DNA from: Deinococcus budaensis
GTDB taxonomy: Bacteria; Deinococcota; Deinococci; Deinococcales; Deinococcaceae
Length of the DNA stretch: 63,171 nt
NCBI RefSeq assembly: GCF_014201885.1
Contig: NZ_JACHFN010000019.1
Coordinates: forward strand, 1-63,171
Reading direction: 5' to 3'
Under the pieces are notes generated by a model. It was not told the origin of the DNA. It made no database searches and saw nothing but the letters and a program-made list of their open reading frames with translations. This document shows, piece by piece, positions 31,923 through 41,240 of the stretch. Within the stretch, counting starts at the first letter, position 1, and each line of letters begins with the position of its first letter. The translations under genes and the position numbers were made by a program.

Positions 31923-32468
31923 ATGACCTATTCCGTCGTCGGCCGCCCGGTCGCCCTGCTGACCGCGCTGTACGCCCTGAGCATCCTGCTTGCCAACCTC
32001 ACCCTGAACCAGTTCATCCCGCTGCCCGTCTTCGGACTGCTCAGCGTGGGCACCATCTTCTTCGCGGCGGTCTTTACCCTGCGCGACCGGATTCACCGGG
32101 CCGGGGGCCTGAAGGCCGTTTACCTCGCCATTGCGCTGGCGCTGCTGGTCAACACCGTGGCGGCGGTGCTCACGGACACGCCGTGGCGCTTTGTCGGCGC
32201 GTCCTTTCTCGCCATTCTGGTGGGCGAGCTGGCCGACACCGCCGTCTACCAGCGCCTGATTCAGAAGAGCTGGTGGACCCGCGTGCTGGCGAGCAACGCG
32301 GTCAGCGTGCCGCTGGATTCCGTCCTCTTCACGCTGCTGGCCTTCTGGGGCGACATGAGCAGCCGCGACATCACCCAGATCATCTTTGCGGACATCCTCG
32401 CCAAGTACGCCATCGCGGCCCTCTTTGCCCTGCGGGTGCGCCGCCTGGCCGGGACCGCCACCCCATGA
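31923..32468 (+). CDS. VUT-family membrane transporter (YhhQ-like, putative queuosine precursor)
   Basis: Six-helix inner-membrane protein of the VUT/YhhQ family; E. coli YhhQ imports queuosine precursors preQ0/preQ1. The 181-residue product has repeated hydrophobic helices and the family blocks DTPWRFVGASFLAILVGELADTAVYQRL and WTRVLASNAVSVPLDSVLFT. The ATG has TGGAGGA upstream. Its stop codon overlaps the start of a QueF-like gene by four bases, which supports a queuosine-related role. tgt is present at 226-1392. Confidence 0.85.
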   Translation: MTYSVVGRPVALLTALYALSILLANLTLNQFIPLPVFGLLSVGTIFFAAVFTLRDRIHRAGGLKAVYLAIALALLVNTVAAVLTDTPWRFVGASFLAILVGELADTAVYQRLIQKSWWTRVLASNAVSVPLDSVLFTLLAFWGDMSSRDITQIIFADILAKYAIAALFALRVRRLAGTATP

Positions 32469-32839
32469 GTGCGCCCACCGCCCTGCTGAAGACCATCGCC
32501 AATGCGCGGCCGGGCCTCCAGACGGTGGTCGAACACGTCCTGCACCTGCCCGAGCTGTGTCCGGCGAGCCGCAACCCCGCGCCCGGCAGCACCCTGACCC
32601 TGCGTTACGCGGCGGGCGAGCGGCTGCTGGAGCTGTTCAGCCTGGACACCTACATCGACGCCTTCGTCGGGCACCCGGTCGTGCGCGACATGGAGCTGTT
32701 CGTGCAGACGGTCGCGCAGGACGCCGCGAACGCCGCCGGGGTGGAGGTGACCGCCACGGCCGACGTGCGCCTCAACCGGGTGCGGCAGGGCCAGCGGGTG
32801 ACGGTGGTGGCGGAGCCGGAGACGGGGGAGGCGGGGTAA
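32465..32839 (+). CDS. QueF-like T-fold protein
   Basis: The 124-residue product aligns with unimodular QueF (preQ0 reductase) over its core: ELCPASRNPAPGS matches the active-site block LCPxTGQPDFA, LLELFSLDTYIDAF matches VESKSLKLYLFSF, and a following GH...E matches the HGDFHE region. The catalytic Cys and the substrate-binding Glu are kept, but the catalytic Asp of the QPDFA motif is replaced (PAPGS), so preQ0 reduction is doubtful. The ATG overlaps the stop of the VUT transporter. Either a divergent QueF, a QueF-like amidotransferase-type enzyme, or a substrate-binding derivative. Confidence 0.65.
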   Translation: MSAPTALLKTIANARPGLQTVVEHVLHLPELCPASRNPAPGSTLTLRYAAGERLLELFSLDTYIDAFVGHPVVRDMELFVQTVAQDAANAAGVEVTATADVRLNRVRQGQRVTVVAEPETGEAG

Positions 32840-32844
32840 CGCCA

Positions 32845-32872
32845 GGGGGCGAGTCGTTAAGACCTCGCCCCC
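32845..32872. terminator. Hairpin between convergent QueF-like and prepilin-peptidase genes
   Basis: A 9-bp stem GGGGGCGAG/CTCGCCCCC (32845-32853, 32864-32872) with a 10-nt loop between two convergent stop codons; only TT follows. Confidence 0.6.
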
Positions 32873-32888
32873 TTCCCGTTCCAGCCCG

Positions 32889-34028
32889 CTACAGCCCCAG
32901 CAGTCCCCGGTAGCTCGCCACGATCTGGCCGCCCCAGATCAGGGCGACGACGGCGCCCAGCGCCAGGTACGGCCCGAACTTCACCCGGTTCTCGCGCCGC
33001 AGGGCGAGTTGCCCCAGGCCCAGCAGCGCCCCGGCGAACACCGCCACCACCACCGCGACGAGCAGCCGCTCCCAGCCCAGAAAGGCGCCGATCATGGCGG
33101 CGAGCTTCACGTCCCCGAAGCCCATCGCGGAGGGGTCGAAGGGGGCGTCCTCCTCCGACTCCGGTTCGCGCCGCCGCCACCAGTACACGCCCGCCAGCAG
33201 CGCGGCCCCGCCCGCCGCCGCCAGGGCGCCCTGCACCATCAGGATCAGGCCGGGGCCGGAGCCTGCGCTGCCCACCAGCAGGCTGCCCAGAAACCCGCCG
33301 AGGGTCAGGAGTTCGGGCACCCGCACCGCCCGCCGCGCCCCCAGGTTGACAAGGGCCGAGACGAGTGCGGCGCCCAGCCCCCACCCCGGCCCCCCCCACG
33401 CACCCACCAGCAGCGCCAGGCTGATCTGCTGGTAGCCGATGGGCGCTTCCGGGTAGCGGCGCTCGCGCCCGCGCCGCAGCACCCACGACCCCAGCAGGTC
33501 GATGGTGACGAGCAGTCCCGCGCCCAGCAGCGCGCCCTGCACCGCCTCTACGAGGCTGGGCAACTCCCCCCCGGCCCCCGCGCGGGTGTTCCAGGCGGCG
33601 AAGGCCAGCCCCAGCGCCACGCCCGGCAGCGTCAGCGCGTCGGGAATGGTGTAGGTGTCCAGATCGATGGCGCTGGCGACCAGCAGCAGGGTGAACAGCA
33701 CCATCAGGCCCAGCGGGGCCGCGCCGTACAGGCTCAGGGGGTAGAGCGCCGCGATGACCGCGTAGCCCAGCCCGGTCAGCAGTTCGACCAGCGGGTAGCG
33801 CGCCTTGATCGGCGCCCGGCAGTAGCGGCACTTGCCGCCCAGGCTCAGCCACGACCCCAGCGGCACCAGGTCGCGCGGGGCGAGGCGGTGGTCGCAGCGG
33901 GGGCAGTGGCTGGGCGGAAAGGCGACATTCTCGCCGCGCGGCAGCCGCCAGATCAGCACGTTGGAAAAGGACCCCACCAGCAGGCCCAGCACACCTGCGA
34001 ACAGGGCGAGAAGAAGGTCGGGACTCAC
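32889..34028 (-). CDS. pilD: Prepilin peptidase / N-methyltransferase
   Basis: Inner-membrane aspartic protease that cuts type IV prepilin leaders and methylates the new N-terminus; serves pili and competence. The 379-residue product has the two CxxC pairs (HCPRCDH, KCRYCRA; about residues 42-72) of the methylase loop and the catalytic Asp motifs AIDLDTYTIPD and GFGDVKLAAMIGAFLG. It is about 100 residues longer than usual because of an insert of extra membrane helices and a hydrophilic stretch (about 180-290) between the two Asp motifs. The start is a GTG preceded by a leaderless -10 box. Confidence 0.93.
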   Translation of the reverse strand: MSPDLLLALFAGVLGLLVGSFSNVLIWRLPRGENVAFPPSHCPRCDHRLAPRDLVPLGSWLSLGGKCRYCRAPIKARYPLVELLTGLGYAVIAALYPLSLYGAAPLGLMVLFTLLLVASAIDLDTYTIPDALTLPGVALGLAFAAWNTRAGAGGELPSLVEAVQGALLGAGLLVTIDLLGSWVLRRGRERRYPEAPIGYQQISLALLVGAWGGPGWGLGAALVSALVNLGARRAVRVPELLTLGGFLGSLLVGSAGSGPGLILMVQGALAAAGGAALLAGVYWWRRREPESEEDAPFDPSAMGFGDVKLAAMIGAFLGWERLLVAVVVAVFAGALLGLGQLALRRENRVKFGPYLALGAVVALIWGGQIVASYRGLLGL

Positions 34029-34034
34029 CCCGGA

Positions 34035-34040
34035 AGTCTA
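34035..34040 (-). promoter_or_regulatory. -10 box TAGACT, leaderless pilD start
   Basis: On the minus strand TAGACT ends 6 nt before the GTG at 34028, which supports that start. Confidence 0.65.
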
Positions 34041-34172
34041 GGGGCCACGGTCTTACACGGACCTGCCCGGGCTTTTGACCGCGTTCAGAACGGAGCGGCC
34101 CCCGGGGGGGTGGGGTGCAGACTGGAAGGTAACCTCGCGCCCCACCTTTCCTTGCCCTGGAGGCTTTGACCC

Positions 34173-35639
34173 ATGACCACCCTGCCTGTGAACGCTGCCC
34201 TGTCCTCGCCGCCCGCCCCCTCCCCGCCCCTTCCCCGCATCATCCAGGGCGGCATGGGGGTCGCCATCTCGGGCTGGGAACTCGCGCAGGCCGTCTCGCG
34301 CCAGGGGCAGCTCGGGGTGGTGTCGGGCACCGGCATCGACAACCTGATCGTCCGCAGGCTGCAAGACGGCGACCCCGGCGGGCACGTCCGGCGGGCGCTG
34401 GGGTACTTTCCCGATCAGGACTGGGCGGGGCAGGCGGTCACCGACTACTACCTGGAGGGGGGCCGCGCGCCCGGCCAGCCCTACAAGCGGGTGCCGCTGC
34501 CCACCCTGACCACCCACCGGGTCGCGTGGCGGCTCGCCATCCTGGGCAGTTTCGTGGAGGTCTTTCTGGCGCGCGAGGGGCACCCCAACCCGGTCGGCCT
34601 GAACCTCCTGACCAAGCTGCAACTGCACACCATGCCCGCCATGTACGGGGCGATGCTCGCCGGGGTGGACACCGTGATCATGGGCGCCGGGATTCCGCGC
34701 GAGGTGCCCGGGGCGCTGGACGCCTTCGCGCAGGGCCAGCCCTACACCTTCCGGGTGGACGTGAAGGGCGACGGCCCGGCCACCGCGCCGCTCACGCTCG
34801 ACCCCGCCGACTACGGCTTCGGGGGCGTCGAATTGCCGCGTCCGAAGTTCTACCCGATCATCTCCTCGCACGTGCTCGCGGGCGTGCTGACCCGCAAGGC
34901 GACGGGCAGCGTCCAGGGCTTCGTGATCGAGGGGCCGACCGCCGGGGGCCACAACGCCCCGCCGCGCGGCCAGACCACCTACGACGAGTCCGGGCAGCCG
35001 ATCTACGGCGAGCGCGACGTCGCGGACCTCTCCGAGATGCGCAAGATCGGCCTGCCCTTCTGGCTGGCGGGCGGCAGCGGCAGCCCCGAAGCGCTGCAAC
35101 GGGCGCTCGACGAGGGCGCCGCCGGAATCCAGGTCGGCACCCTCTTCGCCTACTGCGCCGAGAGCGGCCTGCGCCCCGAGACGCGCGAGCACACCCTCGC
35201 CGCCGTGCGCGCGGGGCAGGCCAGCGTCTACACCGACCCGCTGGCCTCGCCCACCGGGTTTCCCTTCAAGGTCGTGCAGTTAGAAGGCACCCTCTCCGAA
35301 CCCGAGGTGTACGCCGCCCGCACCCGCGTGTGCGACATCGGCTACCTGCGCGAGTTCTACTGGCAATCGGAAGGCAAGACCGGGTTGCGCTGCGCCGCCG
35401 AACCCGTCGCCGACTATGTCCGCAAGGGCGGCAAGCCGGAAGACACCGTGGGCCGCAAGTGCCTGTGCAACGCCCTGATGGCCGACGCGGGCCAGGCCCA
35501 GATTCAGCGGGGCGGCGAGGTCGAGCAGCCTCTGGTCACCAGCGGCGACGATCTGGTCAAGCTGGCAGGCTGGAAGTCGGGGTATACGGCCGGGGACGTG
35601 ATCTCGTACCTGCTGGGGGAGAGCACGCCGCAGGGCTGA
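34173..35639 (+). CDS. NPD-type flavoprotein (nitronate monooxygenase / PfaD-like)
   Basis: FMN-dependent oxidoreductase of the 2-nitropropane dioxygenase family. The 488-residue product has IIQGGMGVAISGWELAQAVS at the start, a TIM-barrel core with FVIEGPTAGGHNAPPRG (the FMN/catalytic His region) and PFWLAGGSGSPEALQRALDEGAAGIQVGTLFAYC (phosphate-binding loop). It is longer than plain nitronate monooxygenases (about 350), resembling PfaD-like forms with a Cys-containing tail (RKCLCNAL). The physiological substrate is unknown. The ATG has CTGGAGG upstream. Confidence 0.87.
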   Translation: MTTLPVNAALSSPPAPSPPLPRIIQGGMGVAISGWELAQAVSRQGQLGVVSGTGIDNLIVRRLQDGDPGGHVRRALGYFPDQDWAGQAVTDYYLEGGRAPGQPYKRVPLPTLTTHRVAWRLAILGSFVEVFLAREGHPNPVGLNLLTKLQLHTMPAMYGAMLAGVDTVIMGAGIPREVPGALDAFAQGQPYTFRVDVKGDGPATAPLTLDPADYGFGGVELPRPKFYPIISSHVLAGVLTRKATGSVQGFVIEGPTAGGHNAPPRGQTTYDESGQPIYGERDVADLSEMRKIGLPFWLAGGSGSPEALQRALDEGAAGIQVGTLFAYCAESGLRPETREHTLAAVRAGQASVYTDPLASPTGFPFKVVQLEGTLSEPEVYAARTRVCDIGYLREFYWQSEGKTGLRCAAEPVADYVRKGGKPEDTVGRKCLCNALMADAGQAQIQRGGEVEQPLVTSGDDLVKLAGWKSGYTAGDVISYLLGESTPQG

Positions 35640-35650
35640 CCCGGACAGCA

Positions 35651-35689
35651 AGAGAGGGCGGCGCAGAGACCCAGTGCGCCGCCCTCTCT
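35651..35689. terminator. Bidirectional hairpin between NPD and rimO
   Basis: A perfect 15-bp stem AGAGAGGGCGGCGCA/TGCGCCGCCCTCTCT (35651-35665, 35675-35689) lies between the two convergent genes. It lacks a long T-run. Confidence 0.75.
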
Positions 35690-35701
35690 GTCAGATGGTC
35701 C

Positions 35702-37225
35702 TCAATGCTTCCCGAAATGCCCGAGCTGCGGCACGTTGGGCCGCCACTCGGGCCGCGCCACGACCTCGCCGTAGAGGTCGTACTCGTCGCTGTCCTCGAT
35801 GCGGGCCTGCACGATGTCCCCGATCTTGACCGCGCCCGCGAAATCGCCCGCGTACAGGTAGACCTGCCCGTCGATGCCGGGGGCGTCGCCCTTCGTGCGG
35901 CCGATCAGGCGGGTGCCGGGAAGGTCCCCCTCGTCGTCGTTGAACTCGTCCACGATGACGTCCATCACCCGGCCCACCTTCTCGGCCAGTTTCTTGGCGC
36001 TGATGCGCTGGGCGACCTCCATGAAGCGGGCCAGCCGCTCTTGCTTGACCTCCTCCGGCACCGGGTTCGGCAACGCGTTCGCGTCCGCCTCCTCCACGTC
36101 CGAGTAGGCGAAGGCGCCCACCCGGTCCAGCCGCGCGTCTTCGAGGAAGGTCAGCAACTCCTGAAACTCCTCCTCCGTCTCGCCGGGAAAGCCCACGATG
36201 AAGGTCGAGCGGATCACCAGTTCCGGGCAGATCTCGCGCCAGCGGCGGATGGTGTCGAGCTGTTTCCCCGCGCCGGGCCGCCGCATCAGCCGCAGGATGC
36301 GCGGCGAGGCGTGCTGGAGGGGGATGTCGAGGTACGGCAGGATCTTGCCCTGGCCCATCAGCTCCACGATGCGGTCCACATGCGGGTACGGGTAGACGTA
36401 GTGCATCCGCACCCACGCGCCCATCTCGCCCAGCTTCTCCGCGAGGTCGCTGAGGTGCGCCCGCACCATCCCGCCCTGAAACTCGGACTCGCGGTAGCGC
36501 ACGTCCACCCCGTAGGCGGAGGTGTCCTGCGAGATCACCATCAGTTCCTTGGTGCCGCCCGCGATCAACCGGTAGGCCTCGTACAGCACGGCGCCCGCGT
36601 CCCGGCTGACCTGCCGCCCGCGCAGCTTGGGGATGATGCAAAAGGCGCAGGTGTGGTTGCAGCCCTCCGCGATCTTCACGTAGGCGTAGTGCCGGGGCGT
36701 GAGCCTCACCGAGGGGGCGAACACGTCGCCGTGACGGGTCGCCTCCCGTTCAGGTCCGGCGCGCTCCGGCTGCTGCACGCCCGGCCGCATCCCGGGCGCG
36801 GCCACCGGCAGCAGGCCCGTGAAGGCGCCCTGCTCCAGGGGCAGCAGCTCACGCACATGCCCCATCACGTCGTCCACCGCTTCGGAGCCGGTGATCGCGG
36901 CGACCTTGGGGTGGCGCTCCAGAATCTTCTCGGGGCGCTCGCCCAGGCAGCCCGTCACGATCACCTTGCCGGTGGCGTCCAGCGCCTCCCCGATGGCGCT
37001 GAGGGACTCTTCCACGGCGGGCGTGATAAAGCCGCAGGTGTTCACGATCACCGCGTGGGCGTCCTCGTAGCTGGGCGCGACCTCGTAGCCCTCGGCGCGC
37101 AGCTGGGTCAGGATGCGCTCGGAGTCCACCAGGGCTTTCGGGCAGCCCAGGCTGATAAAGCCCACCTTTTTCAGGGGCGCGGTTCCGGTCGCCGCCTGGG
37201 GCAGCGGTTCATTCAGGGTCGTCAT
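35702..37225 (-). CDS. rimO: Ribosomal protein S12 methylthiotransferase
   Basis: Radical-SAM enzyme that methylthiolates the conserved Asp of ribosomal protein S12. The 507-residue product has the N-terminal UPF0004 domain with the first cluster cysteines ([29 protein letters not shown]), the radical-SAM motif [17 protein letters not shown] (CxxxCxxC), and a C-terminal TRAM domain. RimO rather than MiaB is indicated by the start [13 protein letters not shown]. The ATG at 37225 has a GGAGGA eight bases upstream; the frame is open for 17 more codons. Confidence 0.94.
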   Translation of the reverse strand: MTTLNEPLPQAATGTAPLKKVGFISLGCPKALVDSERILTQLRAEGYEVAPSYEDAHAVIVNTCGFITPAVEESLSAIGEALDATGKVIVTGCLGERPEKILERHPKVAAITGSEAVDDVMGHVRELLPLEQGAFTGLLPVAAPGMRPGVQQPERAGPEREATRHGDVFAPSVRLTPRHYAYVKIAEGCNHTCAFCIIPKLRGRQVSRDAGAVLYEAYRLIAGGTKELMVISQDTSAYGVDVRYRESEFQGGMVRAHLSDLAEKLGEMGAWVRMHYVYPYPHVDRIVELMGQGKILPYLDIPLQHASPRILRLMRRPGAGKQLDTIRRWREICPELVIRSTFIVGFPGETEEEFQELLTFLEDARLDRVGAFAYSDVEEADANALPNPVPEEVKQERLARFMEVAQRISAKKLAEKVGRVMDVIVDEFNDDEGDLPGTRLIGRTKGDAPGIDGQVYLYAGDFAGAVKIGDIVQARIEDSDEYDLYGEVVARPEWRPNVPQLGHFGKH

Positions 37226-37363
37226 CGGTGCATTCCTCCACGCGCCGCCGCCGCGCAGGGACACGCAGGGCAACAAACTCGGCCGGGCAGTCTACAGGGC
37301 CGCGCCGGGGGCAGCTAGGGCAGAGGTCACAGGTGGGCGCCCTCCTGGCCCGGCCCCGCACGC

Positions 37364-37369
37364 TAGACT
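37364..37369 (+). promoter_or_regulatory. -10 box TAGACT upstream of minD
   Basis: TAGACT ends 10 nt before the minD ATG at 37380, so the transcript has at most a few nt of leader. Confidence 0.5.
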
Positions 37370-37379
37370 GCCGGGCGTT

Positions 37380-38180
37380 ATGCAAGCCAAGGTTATCGTC
37401 GTCACATCCGGCAAGGGAGGCGTGGGCAAGACCACGACCACCGCCAACATCGGCGCGGGCCTCGCCAAACTCGGCGAGAAGGTCGTCGTCATCGACGTGG
37501 ACGTGGGTCTCCGGAACCTCGACGTGGTGATGGGCTTGGAAAGCCGGGTGGTGTTCGACCTCGTGGACGTGCTGGAAGGCAAGTGCCGCCTGTCGCAGGC
37601 CGTGATCCGCGACAAGCGGGTGGACTCGCTCTACCTGCTCCCCGCCTCCCAGACCCGCGACAAGGACGCCCTGGACCCCGAGGTCTTCAAGGGCGTGGTC
37701 CGGCAACTGATCGAGGAGGAAGGCTTTACCCGCGTCCTGATCGACTCGCCCGCCGGGATCGAGTCGGGCTTCAAGACCGCCGCCGCTCCGGCTGAGGGGG
37801 CGCTGGTCGTGGTGAACCCGGAGGTGTCCAGCGTGCGCGACGCCGACCGCATCATCGGGCTGCTGGAAGCCCAGCAGGTGCGCGAGATTCGCCTCGTGAT
37901 CAACCGCCTGCGTCCCAAGATGGTCGCCAGCGGCAACATGCTCTCGGAGGGGGACGTGCTGGAGATCCTGGGGGTCAAGCCCATCGGGATCATCCCCGAA
38001 GACGACGGCATCCTGGTCAGCACCAACGTGGGCGAACCCGCCGTGCTGGGCAAGTCGGTGGCGGGGCAGGCCTTTATGGATACCGCCCGGCGCATCAAGG
38101 GCGAGGACGTGGCCTACCCCAAGCTGGAGCAGGACAAGGGCTTCTGGTCGATCTGGCGCCGCCTGTTCGGGGGGGCCTGA
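37380..38180 (+). CDS. minD: Septum site-determining ATPase MinD
   Basis: Membrane-bound ATPase that positions the division septum with MinE and MinC. The 266-residue product has the deviant Walker A SGKGGVGKTTTTANIG (residues 10-25), IDVDVGLRNLDVVMGLE (switch I), VLIDSPAGIESG (switch II/Walker B) and a C-terminal amphipathic helix (GFWSIWRRLFGG) for membrane binding. minE follows after 1 nt; minC is not adjacent. Confidence 0.96.
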   Translation: MQAKVIVVTSGKGGVGKTTTTANIGAGLAKLGEKVVVIDVDVGLRNLDVVMGLESRVVFDLVDVLEGKCRLSQAVIRDKRVDSLYLLPASQTRDKDALDPEVFKGVVRQLIEEEGFTRVLIDSPAGIESGFKTAAAPAEGALVVVNPEVSSVRDADRIIGLLEAQQVREIRLVINRLRPKMVASGNMLSEGDVLEILGVKPIGIIPEDDGILVSTNVGEPAVLGKSVAGQAFMDTARRIKGEDVAYPKLEQDKGFWSIWRRLFGGA

Positions 38181-38181
38181 G

Positions 38182-38439
38182 ATGTTTTCCTGGCTGAACA
38201 AACGGCGGTCCAAGGAGACCCTCAAAGACCGCCTGGAACTCGTCCTCGCCTACGACCGCGCGCAGATTCCCCCCGGCAAGGTGGACGCGCTGCGCAACGA
38301 CCTGCTGGAGGTCGTCAAGCGCTATTTTCCGGCCGGGAACAGCAGCGTCGAGGTCGAGCAGCACGGTGACAAGGTGGTCCTGATGGCCTCCATCGCCATC
38401 GACGAGAACGTGGAGAACGCCGGGCGCCGCCGGGAGTAG
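38182..38439 (+). CDS. minE: Cell division topological specificity factor MinE
   Basis: Stimulates MinD ATPase and drives the Min pattern. The 85-residue product has the N-terminal membrane-targeting/anti-MinCD part MFSWLNKRRSKETLKDRLELVLAYDR and the dimerisation domain with LRNDLLEVVKRYF. Starts 1 nt after minD, so the two are coupled. Confidence 0.94.
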   Translation: MFSWLNKRRSKETLKDRLELVLAYDRAQIPPGKVDALRNDLLEVVKRYFPAGNSSVEVEQHGDKVVLMASIAIDENVENAGRRRE

Positions 38440-38581
38440 GCGCCCGCGCGAGGAGGGGTCGGGGGCGAGCCAGGCTTCCCGGCCCTATGCCTTGCCCGCC
38501 CGGAAGGTGTGAACTGGAGGCAGCTTTGGGGGTCCGAGACCCTTTACCGAAGCCGCAGAGCAAGTCGCCAGGAGGTGTCTC

Positions 38582-39511
38582 ATGACGGGTGATCTGTTGC
38601 CAGCCGCTCCAGCTCTCGCCGGAAAGGTGGCCGTCGTCGCCGGGGCCACGCGCGGCGCCGGGCGCGGCATCGCGACCGAACTGGGGGCGCTGGGCGCGAC
38701 GGTGGTCTGCACGGGCCGCTCCACCCGCGCAGGCCCCAGCGACCTGGGCCGCGAGCGCAACCGCCCCGAGACCATCGAGGAGACGGCGGAGATTGTGACG
38801 GCGGCGGGCGGCCGGGGAGTGCCCCTGCGCTGTGACTACCTCGACGAGGCCGACGTGGGGCGGTTGGCGGAACGGCTCGGGGCCGAGTTCGGCGGGCTGG
38901 ACGTGCTCGTCAACGACGTGTGGGGCGGCGAGCGCCACAGCGAATGGGGCAAAAAGGCCTGGGAGCTGGACCTGGGCAAGGCCCGCGCCCTGATCGAGGG
39001 CGGGCTGTGGACCCACCTCGTCACCGGGCGGTATCTGCTGCCGCTGCTGCGCCCCGGCGGCCTGATCGTGGAGGTCACCGACGGCGACGGCTGGGCCTAC
39101 CGCGGCAACCTGATCTACGACCTCGCCAAGACCGGCGTGATGCGCCTGGCGCAGGGCTGGGCGCACGAGCTGGAGGGGGACGGGCGCGGCATCACCAGCG
39201 TCTCGGTCACGCCCGGCTTTCTGCGCTCCGAGGAGATGCTGGCCCATTTCGGGGTGCAGGAGGCCAGCTGGCGCGACGCCACCGCCCGCGACCCCAACTT
39301 CGCCGAGTCGGAGACGCCCCGCCTGGTGGGCCGGGGAATCGCCGCCCTCGCCGCCGATCCGCAGAAGCGCCGGTTTGACGGCCGGGCCCTGGCCTCCTGG
39401 ACCCTGATGGACGAGTACGGCTTCAGTGACGTGGACGGGCGCAAACCGCACTGGGGCCGCTGGTTCCGGGAGGTGCTGGGGAGGCAGGTCATCACACCGG
39501 ATCAGGTCTGA
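38582..39511 (+). CDS. SDR-family oxidoreductase
   Basis: NAD(P)-dependent short-chain dehydrogenase; substrate unknown. The 309-residue product has the cofactor loop VVAGATRGAGRGIATELG (residues 14-31), the catalytic-type YDLAKTGVMRLAQGWA (Tyr-x3-Lys, about 180) and a Ser/Thr-bearing TDGDGW in place of the usual serine strand. The ATG at 38582 has CAGGAGGTG upstream. The 142 bp after minE hold nothing else. It ends 84 nt before the YdeI-like gene. Confidence 0.88.
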   Translation: MTGDLLPAAPALAGKVAVVAGATRGAGRGIATELGALGATVVCTGRSTRAGPSDLGRERNRPETIEETAEIVTAAGGRGVPLRCDYLDEADVGRLAERLGAEFGGLDVLVNDVWGGERHSEWGKKAWELDLGKARALIEGGLWTHLVTGRYLLPLLRPGGLIVEVTDGDGWAYRGNLIYDLAKTGVMRLAQGWAHELEGDGRGITSVSVTPGFLRSEEMLAHFGVQEASWRDATARDPNFAESETPRLVGRGIAALAADPQKRRFDGRALASWTLMDEYGFSDVDGRKPHWGRWFREVLGRQVITPDQV

Positions 39512-39595
39512 CGTTCTCCCGCCGCCCTTTTCAGTAACGTGAGCCATGCGCCCAAGCGGCCCGGACACGCCCACCCGACGGCGGGACCCGGCCCC

Positions 39596-40195
39596 ATGAC
39601 CCTGCCGCCCGGCGCCTTCGAGCCGGACTCCCGCGCCGGGTGGCGCGCGTGGCTGGAGGCGCACCACGAGACCGACAAGGGCGTGTGGCTGGTGCTGCGG
39701 AAAAAGGCGGCCGGTCCGGTGAACCTGACGGGGGGCGAGGCCGTGGAGGAGGCCCTGTGCTTCGGCTGGATCGACTCCAAACCGCGCAAGCTCGACGAAA
39801 CGCGCTCCATGCTGTATTTCGCGCCGCGCCGGGCGGGCAGCGGCTGGAGCGCCGTGAACAAGGCCCGGATCGAGAGGATGCAGGCGGCGGGCCGCATGAC
39901 CCCGGCGGGGCAGGCGAAGATCGACGCGGCTATCCGGGACGGCTCGTGGACCCGGCTCGACGCGGTGGACGCCCTGGAGGTGCCGCCTGACCTGGCAGGA
40001 GCGCTCGCCGCCGAAGCGGGCGCGCGGGCGCAGTGGGACGCTTTTCCCCGCAGCGCGCGGCGCGGCATCCTCGACTGGATTGCGGGGGCGAAGACGGCCG
40101 CCACCCGCGAGAAACGGGTGCGCGAGACGGCCACGCTCGCCGCGCGGGGGGAGCGGGCCAACGCCTGGCCGCCGCCGGGAAAGCGCCGGGCTTAA
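39596..40195 (+). CDS. YdeI/OmpD-associated family protein
   Basis: Member of the YdeI-like family, tied in some bacteria to resistance to cationic peptides and otherwise uncharacterised. The 199-residue product has WRAWLEAHHETDKGVWLVLRKK, EALCFGWIDSKPRKLD, YFAPRRAGSGWSAVNKARIERM and the late DWIAGAKTAATREKRV, the usual order of family blocks. The ATG at 39596 is preferred; a GTG at 39539 would add a His/Pro-rich tail that looks non-homologous. Confidence 0.82.
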   Translation: MTLPPGAFEPDSRAGWRAWLEAHHETDKGVWLVLRKKAAGPVNLTGGEAVEEALCFGWIDSKPRKLDETRSMLYFAPRRAGSGWSAVNKARIERMQAAGRMTPAGQAKIDAAIRDGSWTRLDAVDALEVPPDLAGALAAEAGARAQWDAFPRSARRGILDWIAGAKTAATREKRVRETATLAARGERANAWPPPGKRRA

Positions 40196-40234
40196 CCGCG
40201 TCTCAATCTGATGGGGGCTTCCCGCTTGAATCGG

Positions 40235-40240
40235 TAAAGT
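40235..40240 (+). promoter_or_regulatory. -10 box TAAAGT, leaderless aldo/keto reductase start
   Basis: TAAAGT ends 7 nt before the ATG at 40248. Confidence 0.6.
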
Positions 40241-40247
40241 ACCCGGC

Positions 40248-41192
<945 letters not shown>

Positions 41193-41240
41193 GCGGGGGG
41201 AGGGGCGGCAGCCCGGGGGCGGTGGGGAGAGCGGTGTTCC

